NCBI GenBank assembly: GCA_022360655.1
Contig: JAKSCK010000048.1
Location: 38,674-102,673, forward strand
From: Spirochaetales bacterium
GTDB lineage: Bacteria; Spirochaetota; Spirochaetia; DSM-2461
DNA: 64,000 nt
Direction of reading: 5' to 3'
The notes under the pieces are model-generated. The model was not told where the DNA came from and made no database searches. It saw nothing but the letters and a program-made list of their open reading frames with translations. The position numbers and the translations under genes are program-made. Shown piece by piece: positions 44,905-53,789 of this stretch (within the stretch, counting starts at the first letter, position 1; every line of letters starts with the position of its first letter).

Positions 44905-46104
44905 ATGCCTATCAAAACGATAATAGTGATTGCTGGTCTGGCCTTGGGGGCCAGTGCCTGTTCCGCCCAATCTGTATCCGCAGTCACTTCCGCGTCCATC
45001 AAAACGAAAGACGCTCGAAATACCACTGTGGTGGAAAGTACACGTCAAAATATTGCTGAGCAAAACCTCGTTGGCGATGATTTGTTTACTGAACGTGATT
45101 TACGCCAAGAAGTGGATTCTCAGAAAATCCAGGATTTTGTTCTCACCAGTGGCAACAATAGTGAAATCAAAGAGGAAGGGATTTACCGCCTCAGTGGTTC
45201 CTACCAGAACACATCATTGGTGATTAATGCGGGAGACCGTGACAAGATTCAACTGGTTTTGGATGGTTTGGAAATCACAAACCAAAACCAACCGGCAATT
45301 TACGTGAAATCAGCGGACAAAGTTTGGGTGACCACCAGTGAGAAAAACAGTGATCTGAAGGTCACAGGAGACTATACACCCGATGGTGATACCAATCTGG
45401 ATGCCGTAATATTCTCTCGCTCCGATCTTGTTCTCAATGGAACTGGTTTTCTCAATATCCAAAGCAATGAAGGCAATGGGATTTCCACAAAAGATGATTT
45501 GAAAATCACAGGTGGTTCTTTTGTGATTCAAGCGGCAGAAGATGGGCTGGAAGCCAATGATTCCATCCGAATTCATGATGGCAACATCCGAATTGCCGCC
45601 GGTGAAGATGGACTGCACAGTGAAAATGATGAGGACTTAACCTTAGGGTATATCTTTATACGTGGTGGGAATATAACAATTAATTCAGGCGATGATGGAA
45701 TCCGTGGGAATAGTCAAATCACCATTGCCGGAGGGTCCATCACTATCCCACAAAGCAAAGAAGGCATTGAGGCCACCCATATTCTCATTGAGGACGGCAG
45801 TATTGATATCTATGCCACAGATGATGGCATCAATGCCACCCGAAAAGGAGCTGGAACGGTGGCCATTCGTGTCACTGGTGGATCCATTGCCATATCCATG
45901 GCCAATGGTGATACCGATGCCTTTGATTCCAATGGAGATCTCTTCATCAGCGGTGGAACCATTGATGTCACAGCTCGTTCCGCCTTTGATGCGGATGGGC
46001 AGTCCTCATTGACAGGAGGAACCGTGCGTGTGAACGGTTCACCAGTCACATCTCTGTCCCAAGGGGGATTCCGGGGCGGTAAACGAAAATCACCTCGACG
46101 CTAA
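44905..46104 (+). CDS. Cthe_2159-like carbohydrate-binding beta-helix protein
   Basis: A 399-residue exported protein. The signal region is PIKTIIVIAGLALGASAC; Ala-Cys could be a lipobox. The mature part has many parallel-beta-helix turns with repeating GGSxxI/GDDGI patterns: LKITGGSFVIQAAEDGLEAN, IRIAAGEDGLHSENDEDLTL, ITINSGDDGIRGNSQITIAG, DIYATDDGINATRKGAG. This is the signature of the Cthe_2159 (DUF4353) family, known to bind acidic polysaccharides with calcium. ATG 44905 follows AGAGGGATAG; a TTG-started frame is six codons longer. First gene of a three-gene cassette with VTC and DUF4956 proteins. Confidence 0.85.
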   Translation: MPIKTIIVIAGLALGASACSAQSVSAVTSASIKTKDARNTTVVESTRQNIAEQNLVGDDLFTERDLRQEVDSQKIQDFVLTSGNNSEIKEEGIYRLSGSYQNTSLVINAGDRDKIQLVLDGLEITNQNQPAIYVKSADKVWVTTSEKNSDLKVTGDYTPDGDTNLDAVIFSRSDLVLNGTGFLNIQSNEGNGISTKDDLKITGGSFVIQAAEDGLEANDSIRIHDGNIRIAAGEDGLHSENDEDLTLGYIFIRGGNITINSGDDGIRGNSQITIAGGSITIPQSKEGIEATHILIEDGSIDIYATDDGINATRKGAGTVAIRVTGGSIAISMANGDTDAFDSNGDLFISGGTIDVTARSAFDADGQSSLTGGTVRVNGSPVTSLSQGGFRGGKRKSPRR

Positions 46105-46121
46105 ACATCAAGGAGCACAGC

Positions 46122-46814
46122 ATGGGACAAATTTTTGAACGAAAAGAGATAAAGTATCTCCTTACAAAGCAGCAATATCAATCTCTGATGAAAAGCATCA
46201 AGTCCCATGTGCTTCCGGATATTCATCCCCAGTACTGCATCACCAATCTGTACTTTGACACCCCTGACCATCGGCTGATTCGCCGAAGTTTGGAAAAGCC
46301 CCTGTATAAGGAAAAGATGCGTCTGCGGAGTTACGGCCCCATCAAAGGAACGGACCCGGCCTATTGGGAACTCAAAAAGAAATTCAAAGGCATTGTGTAT
46401 AAGCGGCGGATTTGTCAGCCTCTCAATACCATTCTTGATGTATATGAAAATCGTCAGGAATGGACAGACCAGGTGGGACTGGAAATTGCTCACTTTTCTC
46501 AAATCTATCCCAACCTGAAACCCGTTATGCACATCTCCTATGAACGAATGGCCTACTGTGGACTCTTGGATTCCTCTCTGCGCATCACTTTCGATCAAAA
46601 CATCCTTTGGAGAGAGGAGGCCTTATCCCTGACTTCGCCTTTAGGAGGATGCCCACTTCTTCATGAAGAGGAGATTCTCATGGAAATTAAATGCTTTGGC
46701 TCCATGCCTTTATGGATAACAAAGACTCTTTCTGAACACCAGATCTTTCCGTCCTCATTCTCAAAGTATGGTCGGGCCTATGGTGAAAAGATCCTGCTTC
46801 AGAACGCAGCATAA
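46122..46814 (+). CDS. VTC-domain (polyphosphate polymerase-like) protein
   Basis: A 230-residue protein of the VTC family, whose eukaryotic members polymerise ATP into polyphosphate in a tunnel of basic residues. Seen: FERKEIKYLLTKQQYQSLMK, YCITNLYFDTPDHRLIRRSL, KEKMRLRSYGPIKGTDPAYW, ELKKKFKGIVYKRRI, MHISYERMAYCG, RITFDQNILWR and the ELK-type MEIKCFGSMPLW near the end. These are the tunnel strands of the family. No membrane helix is seen, so the protein is cytoplasmic and probably held at the membrane by the DUF4956 protein encoded next (27 bp downstream). Catalytic activity in bacteria of this type is not established. Confidence 0.85.
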   Translation: MGQIFERKEIKYLLTKQQYQSLMKSIKSHVLPDIHPQYCITNLYFDTPDHRLIRRSLEKPLYKEKMRLRSYGPIKGTDPAYWELKKKFKGIVYKRRICQPLNTILDVYENRQEWTDQVGLEIAHFSQIYPNLKPVMHISYERMAYCGLLDSSLRITFDQNILWREEALSLTSPLGGCPLLHEEEILMEIKCFGSMPLWITKTLSEHQIFPSSFSKYGRAYGEKILLQNAA

Positions 46815-46841
46815 ACGGTAAAACTTAAAGGAAATCTGTTC

Positions 46842-47531
46842 ATGAACTGGCTTACAGCTCTCGAAACACAAACTCAAGCGTCCACCCTATTATCCTTGGG
46901 GGCCTTCTCGGCCAATATTTTGGTGGCCATCGGTTTAGGAATCATTATTTCTGGCATCTTTTGTTTTCGAAAGAATGTGTCTCAATCCCTTACTTTGGCA
47001 TTAGCTCTTCTTCCACCCGCTGTTTCGGTTGTGGTGATGATGGTGGATGGCTCCATTGGGGCAGGGCTTGCTGTGGCCGGAGCCTTTTCCTTGGTTCGTT
47101 TCCGGTCCGCTCCCGGTTCCGCTCGTGACATTCTGGCCGTATTTGTGGCCATGGCTGTAGGACTCACCTGTGCCATGGGAGCCTATGCCCATGCTCTCAT
47201 TTTTGTGGCCGTGATTCTTCCAGGCCTTCTGGTCATTGAAAAACTCCAGGGAAGAAAAATCACCCCATCCAAGAATCGTACTCTCCGCATCACCGTCCCA
47301 GAAGACCTCAACTACAGTCGAGCCTTTGACAGTGTGTTCCAACAGTATGCTCAGTCCTACACCCTCATTACGGTCAAAACAAGCAATATGGGCAGCCTGT
47401 ATAAACTTCAATATGACCTGAAATTAAAAGATGCTTCTCAAGAGAAAGATTTCATTGATCAGCTGAGGATTCGAAATGGGAATCTGGAAATTGTTTGCGG
47501 ACTTACCGCAGGAAGTGGAGGAGATTTGTAG
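46842..47531 (+). CDS. DUF4956 membrane protein
   Basis: A 229-residue membrane protein. Residues 20-150 hold four hydrophobic helices (ANILVAIGLGIIISGIFCFR; SLTLALALLPPAVSVVVMMV; GAGLAVAGAFSLVRFRSAPG; ALIFVAVILPGLLVIEK). The segment FSLVRFRSAPGSARDILAVF is the family's conserved core. Residues 155-229 form a small soluble alpha/beta domain (LRITVPEDLNYSRAFDSVFQ). DUF4956 proteins are almost always found beside VTC proteins, and often with CotH or Cthe_2159 proteins, as here. A membrane anchor or channel for the VTC product is an inference. Confidence 0.87.
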   Translation: MNWLTALETQTQASTLLSLGAFSANILVAIGLGIIISGIFCFRKNVSQSLTLALALLPPAVSVVVMMVDGSIGAGLAVAGAFSLVRFRSAPGSARDILAVFVAMAVGLTCAMGAYAHALIFVAVILPGLLVIEKLQGRKITPSKNRTLRITVPEDLNYSRAFDSVFQQYAQSYTLITVKTSNMGSLYKLQYDLKLKDASQEKDFIDQLRIRNGNLEIVCGLTAGSGGDL

Positions 47532-47584
47532 GGAAGAAAACCAGGGCTTTCACGCCCTGATCACAACTTAAATTAAATGGACAA

Positions 47585-47592
47585 TAACTTTA
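47585..47592. repeat. Target-site duplication, left copy
   Basis: TAACTTTA; identical to 48309-48316 on the other side of the insertion sequence. Confidence 0.85.
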
Positions 47593-48308
47593 GGGCTGTA
47601 GTAGTTATTTCAAATAATTGAACTATAATTCCTTATAGAGCTTAGAAAAAGCCGTCTTTCAACGTCAAACAAATTAAGCTACTAGAATATTTTGTTCTCG
47701 GAGCCACAGCAAGAGCAAGTGCAGAGTTGGTTTCTGTACAAATAAACACCACAACGAAATTCTTTATGCGCCTAAGATCTAGATTGCAAATAAATTGCCT
47801 ACATCTGAATTAGATCATGAAGTTGAAGCTGATGAAAGTTATTTTGGTGGCAGAAGATAAGGTAAACGCGGGAGAGGAGCTTCTGGGAAAGTCGTTGTTT
47901 TTGGCCTTCTGAAACGAGGAAGGAAGGTTTATACAGCAATTGTTAAAGATACCAGAGCTTCCACTTTAATGCCTATAATACAAGTACATGTAAAAGTCGA
48001 TAGCGTTGTTTATACAGATACTTTTCGTAGTTATGATGCGCTAGATGTCTCTGAGTTTAAGCATTATAGAATTAACCATGAAATTAAATTTGCCCAATAA
48101 TATAACCATATTAATGGAATAGAAAAATTTTGGAATCAAGCCAAAAGACATATGCGAAAATTCAACGAAAGAAAAAAAGAGAAAACTTCTATTGGTGCCT
48201 AAAGGAATGTGAGTGGCGCTTTAACGAAGGTACTCATAAGCAACTTCTAAGAGAACTTAAAAATTGGTACTTGAATGCAACGAAAGGTTAAATAACTACT
48301 ATAGCCCC
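47593..48308 (+). mobile_element. Degenerate IS1595-family (IS1016-like) insertion sequence
   Basis: A 716-bp element. The left end GGGCTGTAGTAGTTATTT and the right end (reverse complement GGGGCTATAGTAGTTATTT) are near-perfect inverted repeats. It is flanked by an 8-bp direct repeat TAACTTTA (47585-47592 and 48309-48316), the target-site duplication length typical of the IS1595 family. It lies between the DUF4956 gene and trpB. Its transposase gene is broken by stops and frameshifts, so it cannot move on its own. Confidence 0.9.
47646..48291 (+). pseudogene. Broken IS1595/IS1016-type DDE transposase
   Basis: Reading across frames gives KSRLS, then QIKLLEYFVLGATARASAEL, then EVEADESYFGGRR followed by a TAA, then GKRGRGASGKVVVFGLLKRG, VVYTDTFRSYDALDVSEFKH, a second TAA before YNHINGIEKFWNQAKRHMRK, and in another frame FYWCLKECEWRFNEGTHKQL. 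These are the first Asp, second Asp and Glu-containing blocks of the IS1595-type catalytic domain, in order. At least two in-frame stops and about three frame changes (one at an A-rich tract near 48170) show it is inactive. Confidence 0.9.
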
Positions 48309-48316
48309 TAACTTTA
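48309..48316. repeat. Target-site duplication, right copy
   Basis: TAACTTTA; partner of 47585-47592. Confidence 0.85.
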
Positions 48317-48919
48317 TATCGTTCTTATCATTGTTTTTTTGGTGAAAAATAATTTATAGAGAGAGTTCCATCATATGAAAAGTTACCTCCATAGAATTGC
48401 CTCTATTCCTGAATTCAACTTTGATCCTACCTCGATTATCCGGACTGTCAGTTCAATCAGAATTGCCCTCATACCCCCTCTGAGGGGTGACATCACTTCT
48501 CTGCATATTGGTCCTAGTGGGAGACTCGCAGGAAATATCGAAATGCCAAAGAGTTGAACAGGGATTTCTACTGGTATATTGAAATCTACGATAGCAGAGT
48601 CAGGAAACATTCTAAGAATCTCTGGTTGCTCCCGGAAGTGAAAGAATGTCTTACAAACAGGATAATGTCGCTTAACTAGCTGTCCGTTTTTTCGAGGCAT
48701 GATCAAGTGCAACCCGACATGAATGGGAAGGGCAAGCTGCAGTATCATTGACGCTTGTCCAAACCTACCACAGTCAGAGGAGCACAATGTACAGACATCA
48801 TCCAAAAAGAGATGACATCCTCCCCCTCTCAATCATGCACTTTCAACTTTTCTCAATCTTTTAGTGACTCTATCGATAGAAACATGTATACTCCTTCCAT
48901 CACTGGCAAGGAGAGCATC
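48317..48919. other. Intergenic region between the insertion sequence and trpB
   Basis: About 600 bases. A 149-codon minus-strand frame (48383-48832, TTG start) and a plus-strand stretch with protein-like text (RKYRNAKELNRDFYWYIEIY, then VRKHSKNLWLLPEVKECLTN near 48535-48670) are both present, but neither has a start signal or a family I recognise. It may contain a gene relic. The last 80 bases hold the likely trpB promoter. Confidence 0.45.
48869..48880. promoter_or_regulatory. 12-bp palindrome in the trpB promoter region
   Basis: TCTATCGATAGA is self-complementary and lies just upstream of a -10-like TATACT (48887-48892), 40 bases before the trpB start codon. Candidate operator; regulator unknown. 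Confidence 0.4.
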
Positions 48920-50122
48920 ATGGGCTATATCAAGAATCATCCCAACGAACAGGGGCATTTTGGCGAATACGGTGGATCCTTCATCCCCCCGCAACTTCAA
49001 ACAGAAATGGACAAAATTACCGATGCCTACTACGCCATCAGTAAATCCCATGAGTTCATCACAGAACTGCGCTCCATCCGAAAACATTTCCAAGGGCGCC
49101 CCACCCCGGTTTATTTTGCCAAAGGTCTTTCAGAAAAATACGGTGGACGGATTTACCTGAAGCGGGAAGATTTAAATCATACCGGCGCCCACAAGCTCAA
49201 TCACTGCATGGGAGAAGCCCTCTTGGCCAAGTACATGGGTAAGAAAAAACTCATTGCAGAAACCGGAGCAGGGCAGCATGGCGTGGCTCTGGCCACGGCC
49301 GCCGCCTATTTTGGTTTGGAATGTGAAATCCACATGGGCGAGGTGGACATTGCCAAAGAGCACCCCAATGTGGTGCGCATGAAAATCCTTGGAGCCAAAG
49401 TGATTCCTGTCACCTTTGGTTTAAAAACGCTCAAAGAAGCCGTGGATTCGGCCTTTGACGCCTATCTCAAGGACCCCGTGAACAGCATCTATTGCATTGG
49501 CTCTGTGGTGGGTCCCCATCCCTTCCCCATGATGGTTCGGGATTTCCAGCAAGTCATTGGCGTCGAAGCGAAAGAACAATTCCATGCCATGACCGGAGAT
49601 CAGCCGGACAACCTGGTGGCCTGCGTGGGTGGTGGAAGCAATGCCATGGGTCTCTTCTCCGCCTTTATTGAAGACCAATGCGATATTTATGGGGTAGAAC
49701 CCGGTGGCCGGTCACTCAATCTTGGAGACCATGCCGCCACCATGACCCTGGGAACTCCTGGTACCATTCATGGTTTTAAATGCTACACACTTCAAGATGA
49801 GCAAGGTGAACCTGCCCCCGTTTACTCCATTGCCAGCGGCCTGGATTACCCTGGCGTAGGCCCTGAACATTCCATGCTCAAAGATCAGGGCAGGGTGCAG
49901 TATGTCACAGCGAATGACAAAGAAACCTTGGATGCCTTCTTTGAATTATCCAAAGTGGAGGGCATCATTCCGGCCCTAGAAAGCGCCCATGCCGTGGCCT
50001 TTGCCTGCAAGTTGGCCCAGGAAAAGAAGAGAGAATCCATTTTGGTCAATCTCTCCGGCCGAGGGGATAAAGACATTGATTTTGTGGTTGAAAACTACGG
50101 CGCAGAATACGGCGTTTCTTAA
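48920..50122 (+). CDS. trpB: Tryptophan synthase beta chain
   Basis: PLP enzyme joining indole and serine. The 400-residue product has [20 protein letters not shown], the PLP lysine (about residue 92) in [20 protein letters not shown], the catalytic Glu (about 114) in [48 protein letters not shown] phosphate loop and SGRGDKDID near the end. It is the classical TrpB1 type, which normally works with TrpA, yet no trpA or other trp gene is adjacent. AAGGAG lies six bases before ATG 48920; a longer frame extends upstream but is not needed. Possibly used to salvage indole. Confidence 0.95.
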   Translation: MGYIKNHPNEQGHFGEYGGSFIPPQLQTEMDKITDAYYAISKSHEFITELRSIRKHFQGRPTPVYFAKGLSEKYGGRIYLKREDLNHTGAHKLNHCMGEALLAKYMGKKKLIAETGAGQHGVALATAAAYFGLECEIHMGEVDIAKEHPNVVRMKILGAKVIPVTFGLKTLKEAVDSAFDAYLKDPVNSIYCIGSVVGPHPFPMMVRDFQQVIGVEAKEQFHAMTGDQPDNLVACVGGGSNAMGLFSAFIEDQCDIYGVEPGGRSLNLGDHAATMTLGTPGTIHGFKCYTLQDEQGEPAPVYSIASGLDYPGVGPEHSMLKDQGRVQYVTANDKETLDAFFELSKVEGIIPALESAHAVAFACKLAQEKKRESILVNLSGRGDKDIDFVVENYGAEYGVS

Positions 50123-50180
50123 TTTATACCGACCCCTTGGAGCCAAGCCTCCTCGGGGAAAACAGCCATTCCTTCCCATA

Positions 50181-50205
50181 CCCCGAGAATCTCTGATTCT
50201 CGGGG
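50181..50205. terminator. Hairpin between trpB and the convergent LuxR-type gene
   Basis: Perfect 11-bp arms CCCCGAGAATC (50181-50191) and GATTCTCGGGG (50195-50205) around a TCT loop. No T-run on either side. It probably serves both convergent genes. Confidence 0.65.
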
Positions 50206-50211
50206 TAAAGC

Positions 50212-50940
50212 CTAATCTCCGAGATGTTCTCCATTTTCCATGGCCCAAAGCATCACACCCACCCGATTTTCCACACCAAGAATGTCATAAATTCGCGAGA
50301 CATAATTCCGAACGGTTCCTTCGGATAATGAAAGCCGTTCAGCAATGGCTGAATTGCCCAACCCCCGTATCACAAGTTTGAGGATTTGCTCTTCCCGCGC
50401 TGTCATCCCAGAAATTCCCATCATGGATGAATGATCCTGCGCATGAGCAGGTTCGGGTTGTTCCCCTTCTGCGGGGAGATGGTTGTTAAAATCATCCATC
50501 GAAGGGCGAGAGCTTGAGGCAAGGTGCACCTCTCTCAAAGAGCCTGCGGCCCGATGCGACATGATAAAGGAACCTTGGTGCACGGCCTTGATACTTTCCA
50601 CCATTTCATCCACAGGACTCTCTTTGAGAATATAGCCTCGAACACCAATTTTAAGAGCTTCACTCACAAAATCTTTTTCATTAAAAGTTGTGAGAAAAAC
50701 AACGGGAAGATCGGGGTGTCTTTCCCGGAGTTTTCTGGCCACTTCTAAGCCATTTTCCTCAGGCATGCGTATGTCAAGAAGCACCAAATCTGGAACGGAT
50801 TCTTGACAGGCCAGATACAGCTCATCAGAACGAGTGAAGGCCCCCACTACCTCAATCATTTGATCCTTTCTGCCGAGAACAGAAATCAATCCCTCAAGAT
50901 ACACTTCTTGATCATCTAATAGCATCACTTGGATTGACAT
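50212..50940 (-). CDS. NarL/LuxR-type response regulator
   Basis: A 242-residue regulator. Receiver domain 1-125: VMLLDDQEVYLEGL, phospho-acceptor in PDLVLLDIRMPEENG, lysine in YILKESPV. A linker of about 50 residues leads to a LuxR-type helix-turn-helix (MTAREEQILKLVIRGLGNSA; AERLSLSEGTVRNYVSRIYD). ATG 50940 shares one base with the kinase stop codon (TGATG), so kinase and regulator are translated together. It lies downstream of an Lpl-type importer operon on the same strand and probably belongs to it. Confidence 0.92.
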   Translation of the reverse strand: MSIQVMLLDDQEVYLEGLISVLGRKDQMIEVVGAFTRSDELYLACQESVPDLVLLDIRMPEENGLEVARKLRERHPDLPVVFLTTFNEKDFVSEALKIGVRGYILKESPVDEMVESIKAVHQGSFIMSHRAAGSLREVHLASSSRPSMDDFNNHLPAEGEQPEPAHAQDHSSMMGISGMTAREEQILKLVIRGLGNSAIAERLSLSEGTVRNYVSRIYDILGVENRVGVMLWAMENGEHLGD

Positions 50941-52136
50941 CAATCGTCCCTCCAGGGCACATCAACTCCAAGGTCAAAACCTCTGTTTGGCAGGGTTTGC
51001 CAGAAAACCGTTCCTCCAAGATTTTCAACTCGTTCCTGTATTCCCGAAAGCCCACTACCAGGATCTACGGTGAGGGCACCTGCCCCATCATCACTAATTT
51101 TTAGAAGAATCATATTCAGCTTTTCATCATAACGACCACGAACGGCAATGTAGCTGCTTTTCCCATGACGGTAGGCATTGGTGAGTCCTTCTTTGATGAT
51201 TTGATAAAAAAATTGTCCCAACACGTCCATCTGTTTGGGTAAGATGTTCAACACACAAACAATGCGTACTCCTGTGCACTCAGCAAAATCCTCACAGGCT
51301 CGTTCAATGAGCTGAGCATAATTCTCAACATCATTCTGAATTTCAATATTTCGAAGCTCTTCCACTTTCTCTCGAATCTCTTTCAGAGTTTTTCGGGAAA
51401 TATCAAGAAGGGTTTGTAACCGGTCTCTTGAGAGTTGATCATCCAGAAGAAGCCGCTCAAGTTGAACAATTTGGGCCGTGAGCATGTGGCCCATCGTATC
51501 ATGAATAAACGCTGCTTGAATCTTTCGTTCCTTCATAATCGAATCCACTCGTTCCCGCTGTATTCGCCCATTGATTTGGGTTGTGAGAGTGGATAATTGG
51601 GAGGCGGCCCATCGTGCTTGAGCATAGAGCCGTGTTTGCCGCTCTACTTCCACATGCCGTTGCCTGAGAGAGTAGCAAATGGGAATGAGCAAGGATGGCA
51701 AAAGGAAGAGCATCAGGATGGAATCCCAGAAGCGAAAGAGCACTGAAAGCCCACCATACTGAGCCCACACCAAGAGGGATGCCACCAAACCCTGGCGTGG
51801 ATTGCCATAAAAGAGGGCAATGCCTAAGGAAAAGACAATGAGGGATTGATGAAGAGTGGGGAATGCGGGATGACGAACAAGAAGCAGAACATCGGAGAGG
51901 AATATACAACTCAAAAGATTCTGCCAATCAATGAGCGCCTCCCCTCTTCGATACCGGAAGAAGGGGCCAAGAGAAAAAAGGGTGTAGAGCAAATACACTC
52001 CACTGTATCCAAAAATGACAATGCGTTCTTCTGTGCTATGAGGTATCCGCAGAAAAAGAAGATTCGCAAAGATTGCAAGAAACGTGCATAACCATTGAAT
52101 CCAATAGGCCCAACGCACACCTTCAGGAACGGGCAT
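50940..52136 (-). CDS. NarX/DesK-type sensor histidine kinase (HisKA_3)
   Basis: A 398-residue kinase. The N-terminal 180 residues have five or six hydrophobic helices (WIQWLCTFLAIFANLLFLRI; ILMLFLLPSLLIPICYSLRQ), a membrane sensor without a large extracytoplasmic part. HisKA_3 dimerisation domain: KIQAAFIHDTMGHMLTAQIV, with the phospho-acceptor His in IHDTMGH. ATPase domain: FFYQIIKEGLTNAYRHGKSS and ISDDGAGA. The ATG at 52136 is preferred; the extra 41 residues of a longer GTG-started frame run through a hairpin (52201-52243) and do not look coding. Confidence 0.88.
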   Translation of the reverse strand: MPVPEGVRWAYWIQWLCTFLAIFANLLFLRIPHSTEERIVIFGYSGVYLLYTLFSLGPFFRYRRGEALIDWQNLLSCIFLSDVLLLVRHPAFPTLHQSLIVFSLGIALFYGNPRQGLVASLLVWAQYGGLSVLFRFWDSILMLFLLPSLLIPICYSLRQRHVEVERQTRLYAQARWAASQLSTLTTQINGRIQRERVDSIMKERKIQAAFIHDTMGHMLTAQIVQLERLLLDDQLSRDRLQTLLDISRKTLKEIREKVEELRNIEIQNDVENYAQLIERACEDFAECTGVRIVCVLNILPKQMDVLGQFFYQIIKEGLTNAYRHGKSSYIAVRGRYDEKLNMILLKISDDGAGALTVDPGSGLSGIQERVENLGGTVFWQTLPNRGFDLGVDVPWRDD

Positions 52137-52200
52137 CGACGAAGATGGGCCCCCCCGTCGATGCCGTGTAGAATCCTGGATTAATGCATGATGGGTCACT

Positions 52201-52243
52201 CGCGGGCCTCCCTCTCGGGTCAAGGTATGCACCTTGGCCCGCG
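52201..52243 (-). terminator. Two-part hairpin after the Lpl-type binding-protein gene
   Basis: Outer arms CGCGGGCC and GGCCCGCG and inner arms CAAGGT (52221-52226) and ACCTTG (52231-52236) around ATGC. It lies about 40 bases past the binding-protein stop and before the kinase start. Likely a partial terminator limiting kinase expression. Confidence 0.55.
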
Positions 52244-52283
52244 AAGAACCATTATCCACAAATCATCCGTTGCTCTAAACTCC

Positions 52284-53720
52284 TTAGAGTGATTCGCGAA
52301 TGATTTCGATGTACCGGCTCAGCCCAACGGCTTCCATAGCTTCAATGTACTCATCCCAACCTTCATCAACATCCAGTTCACCAACCATGAACTTGGCGCG
52401 GTAGGATTTGTAAACCTCTTTGAGTTTTGCCTTCAAATCCAATGCTTCATCAGTTGTGGGCTCAAAAATGGGAGTGATGAGTGCGTTGGTTTCTGCAAAA
52501 TCCAAGTTCTTTCGGATGATGGGATTCTGAATCTTTTCAATACGAGATCCATAGAAAATCAGATCACCCAGAACATGGACACCACCGCCCCATTCCTGAT
52601 CCATCACGTCCTGGTTTGGAACAATCTTTCCATCCACTACATCATGATGGATGCCTTCAATCCCATAGATTCCCAAGGCAATACCTTCTGGGCTTACCAT
52701 GTAATCTAGGAACTCCACAATCTTACGTTTTTTGGCCTCAGGAAGCGCACTATTAATCACAACCTGGGCATAGGAGAAGGAATTGTTTCCCCATTTGTAG
52801 GCTCCGGCTGGTCCCTCAGGGAAGGGAACAATGGCACCAAGTTTAGCATTGGGGAAATTCTGCTTGAGAGGTTTCTGCAATTCGTTGAAGGTTCCTTCCG
52901 AACCATTCTTGAAGGTCACACCAGCCTGTCCGGAAACAAACTTGTCGGAAACAGCCTGCAAGTTGTAGGTGAAAAATTCAGGATCAATGAGTCCATCCTG
53001 ATACAAACCTGCAATGTACTTCAGATAATCTTTGTATCCATCAGAAACCAACTCATATTCAACATTCCCACCATCAACTTTCCAGGTGTTGTAACCAGTG
53101 AAGGCCATGCGAACATGAATCAACCACCAGTTATCCACAACAAAACCTTCGGTGTTGGTGCCATCAAGATCAGCATCCACAAAGGCCTGAAGCATATCCC
53201 GGAAATCATCATAGGTTTTGGGCAATTCCAAACCAAGTTGATCAAGCCAGTCCTGACGCACATACATGGCATGTTCCATCGCACCACCCCAGTTTGGGAT
53301 ACGATAGAAATTGCCATTAGCATCGGCATATTTTTCCTGAGTAGGGCGTTGGAGGTGAGCCAAGAGATTTTCCGCACCCATCTCTTCTGCAAGAGCAGAA
53401 ATATTCTCAATCAGCCCATCTTCATAGAGAAGCGCATAGGTATCTTCATCCCGAATTTTATACACATCAGGAAAATCTCCTGCAGCAATTCGTAGATCAA
53501 GGGAATCCCAATATTGCCCATGAGAAGTTGTGGAGATATCCAAGTCAATTCCCACAGCCTCTTCAATGGCCAAAACAACCGCATCATCTTCCGGGACATC
53601 AATGGCATGGTAGGTAGAAATCTTAACGGGGGAGTCCCCCTCTTCCGCTCCACCATTCGCCCACACAGGTGCTGAACTCACAGCAAGAACTGTCAATGCA
53701 CCGATGAGTACCTTCTTCAT
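52284..53720 (-). CDS. Lpl-type sugar ABC transporter substrate-binding protein
   Basis: A 478-residue periplasmic protein with signal peptide VLIGALTVLAVSSAPVWANG and no lipobox. Segments typical of the oligosaccharide (LplA/YtcQ-type) class: AAGDFPDVYKIRDEDTYALL, HAMYVRQDWLDQLGLELPKT, FVSGQAGVTFKNGSEGTFNE and VINSALPEAKKRKIVEFLDY. It lies downstream of both permeases, the usual order for this class. It is followed by the two-component pair. Substrate unknown; the class often handles uronate or other complex oligosaccharides. Confidence 0.88.
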   Translation of the reverse strand: MKKVLIGALTVLAVSSAPVWANGGAEEGDSPVKISTYHAIDVPEDDAVVLAIEEAVGIDLDISTTSHGQYWDSLDLRIAAGDFPDVYKIRDEDTYALLYEDGLIENISALAEEMGAENLLAHLQRPTQEKYADANGNFYRIPNWGGAMEHAMYVRQDWLDQLGLELPKTYDDFRDMLQAFVDADLDGTNTEGFVVDNWWLIHVRMAFTGYNTWKVDGGNVEYELVSDGYKDYLKYIAGLYQDGLIDPEFFTYNLQAVSDKFVSGQAGVTFKNGSEGTFNELQKPLKQNFPNAKLGAIVPFPEGPAGAYKWGNNSFSYAQVVINSALPEAKKRKIVEFLDYMVSPEGIALGIYGIEGIHHDVVDGKIVPNQDVMDQEWGGGVHVLGDLIFYGSRIEKIQNPIIRKNLDFAETNALITPIFEPTTDEALDLKAKLKEVYKSYRAKFMVGELDVDEGWDEYIEAMEAVGLSRYIEIIRESL

Positions 53721-53789
53721 AAAATCCTCCTTGGTTTTCTTATGGTTACAGACTTCGAAAGCCTTTTTTTGCGAATTAAAGGCAAAAAA

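Noticed and set aside
48383..48832. 149-codon minus-strand frame
   Set aside because: TTG start without ribosome-binding site, composition looks like the antisense of another reading frame, no recognisable family.
48317..48919. T-box or tryptophan leader upstream of trpB
   Set aside because: No T-box consensus, no Trp-codon-rich leader peptide, no terminator/antiterminator pair.
52137..52259. Longer GTG-started N-terminus of the NarX-type kinase
   Set aside because: The extra 41 codons cover a two-part hairpin and read as charged, non-conserved text ahead of the first membrane helix.
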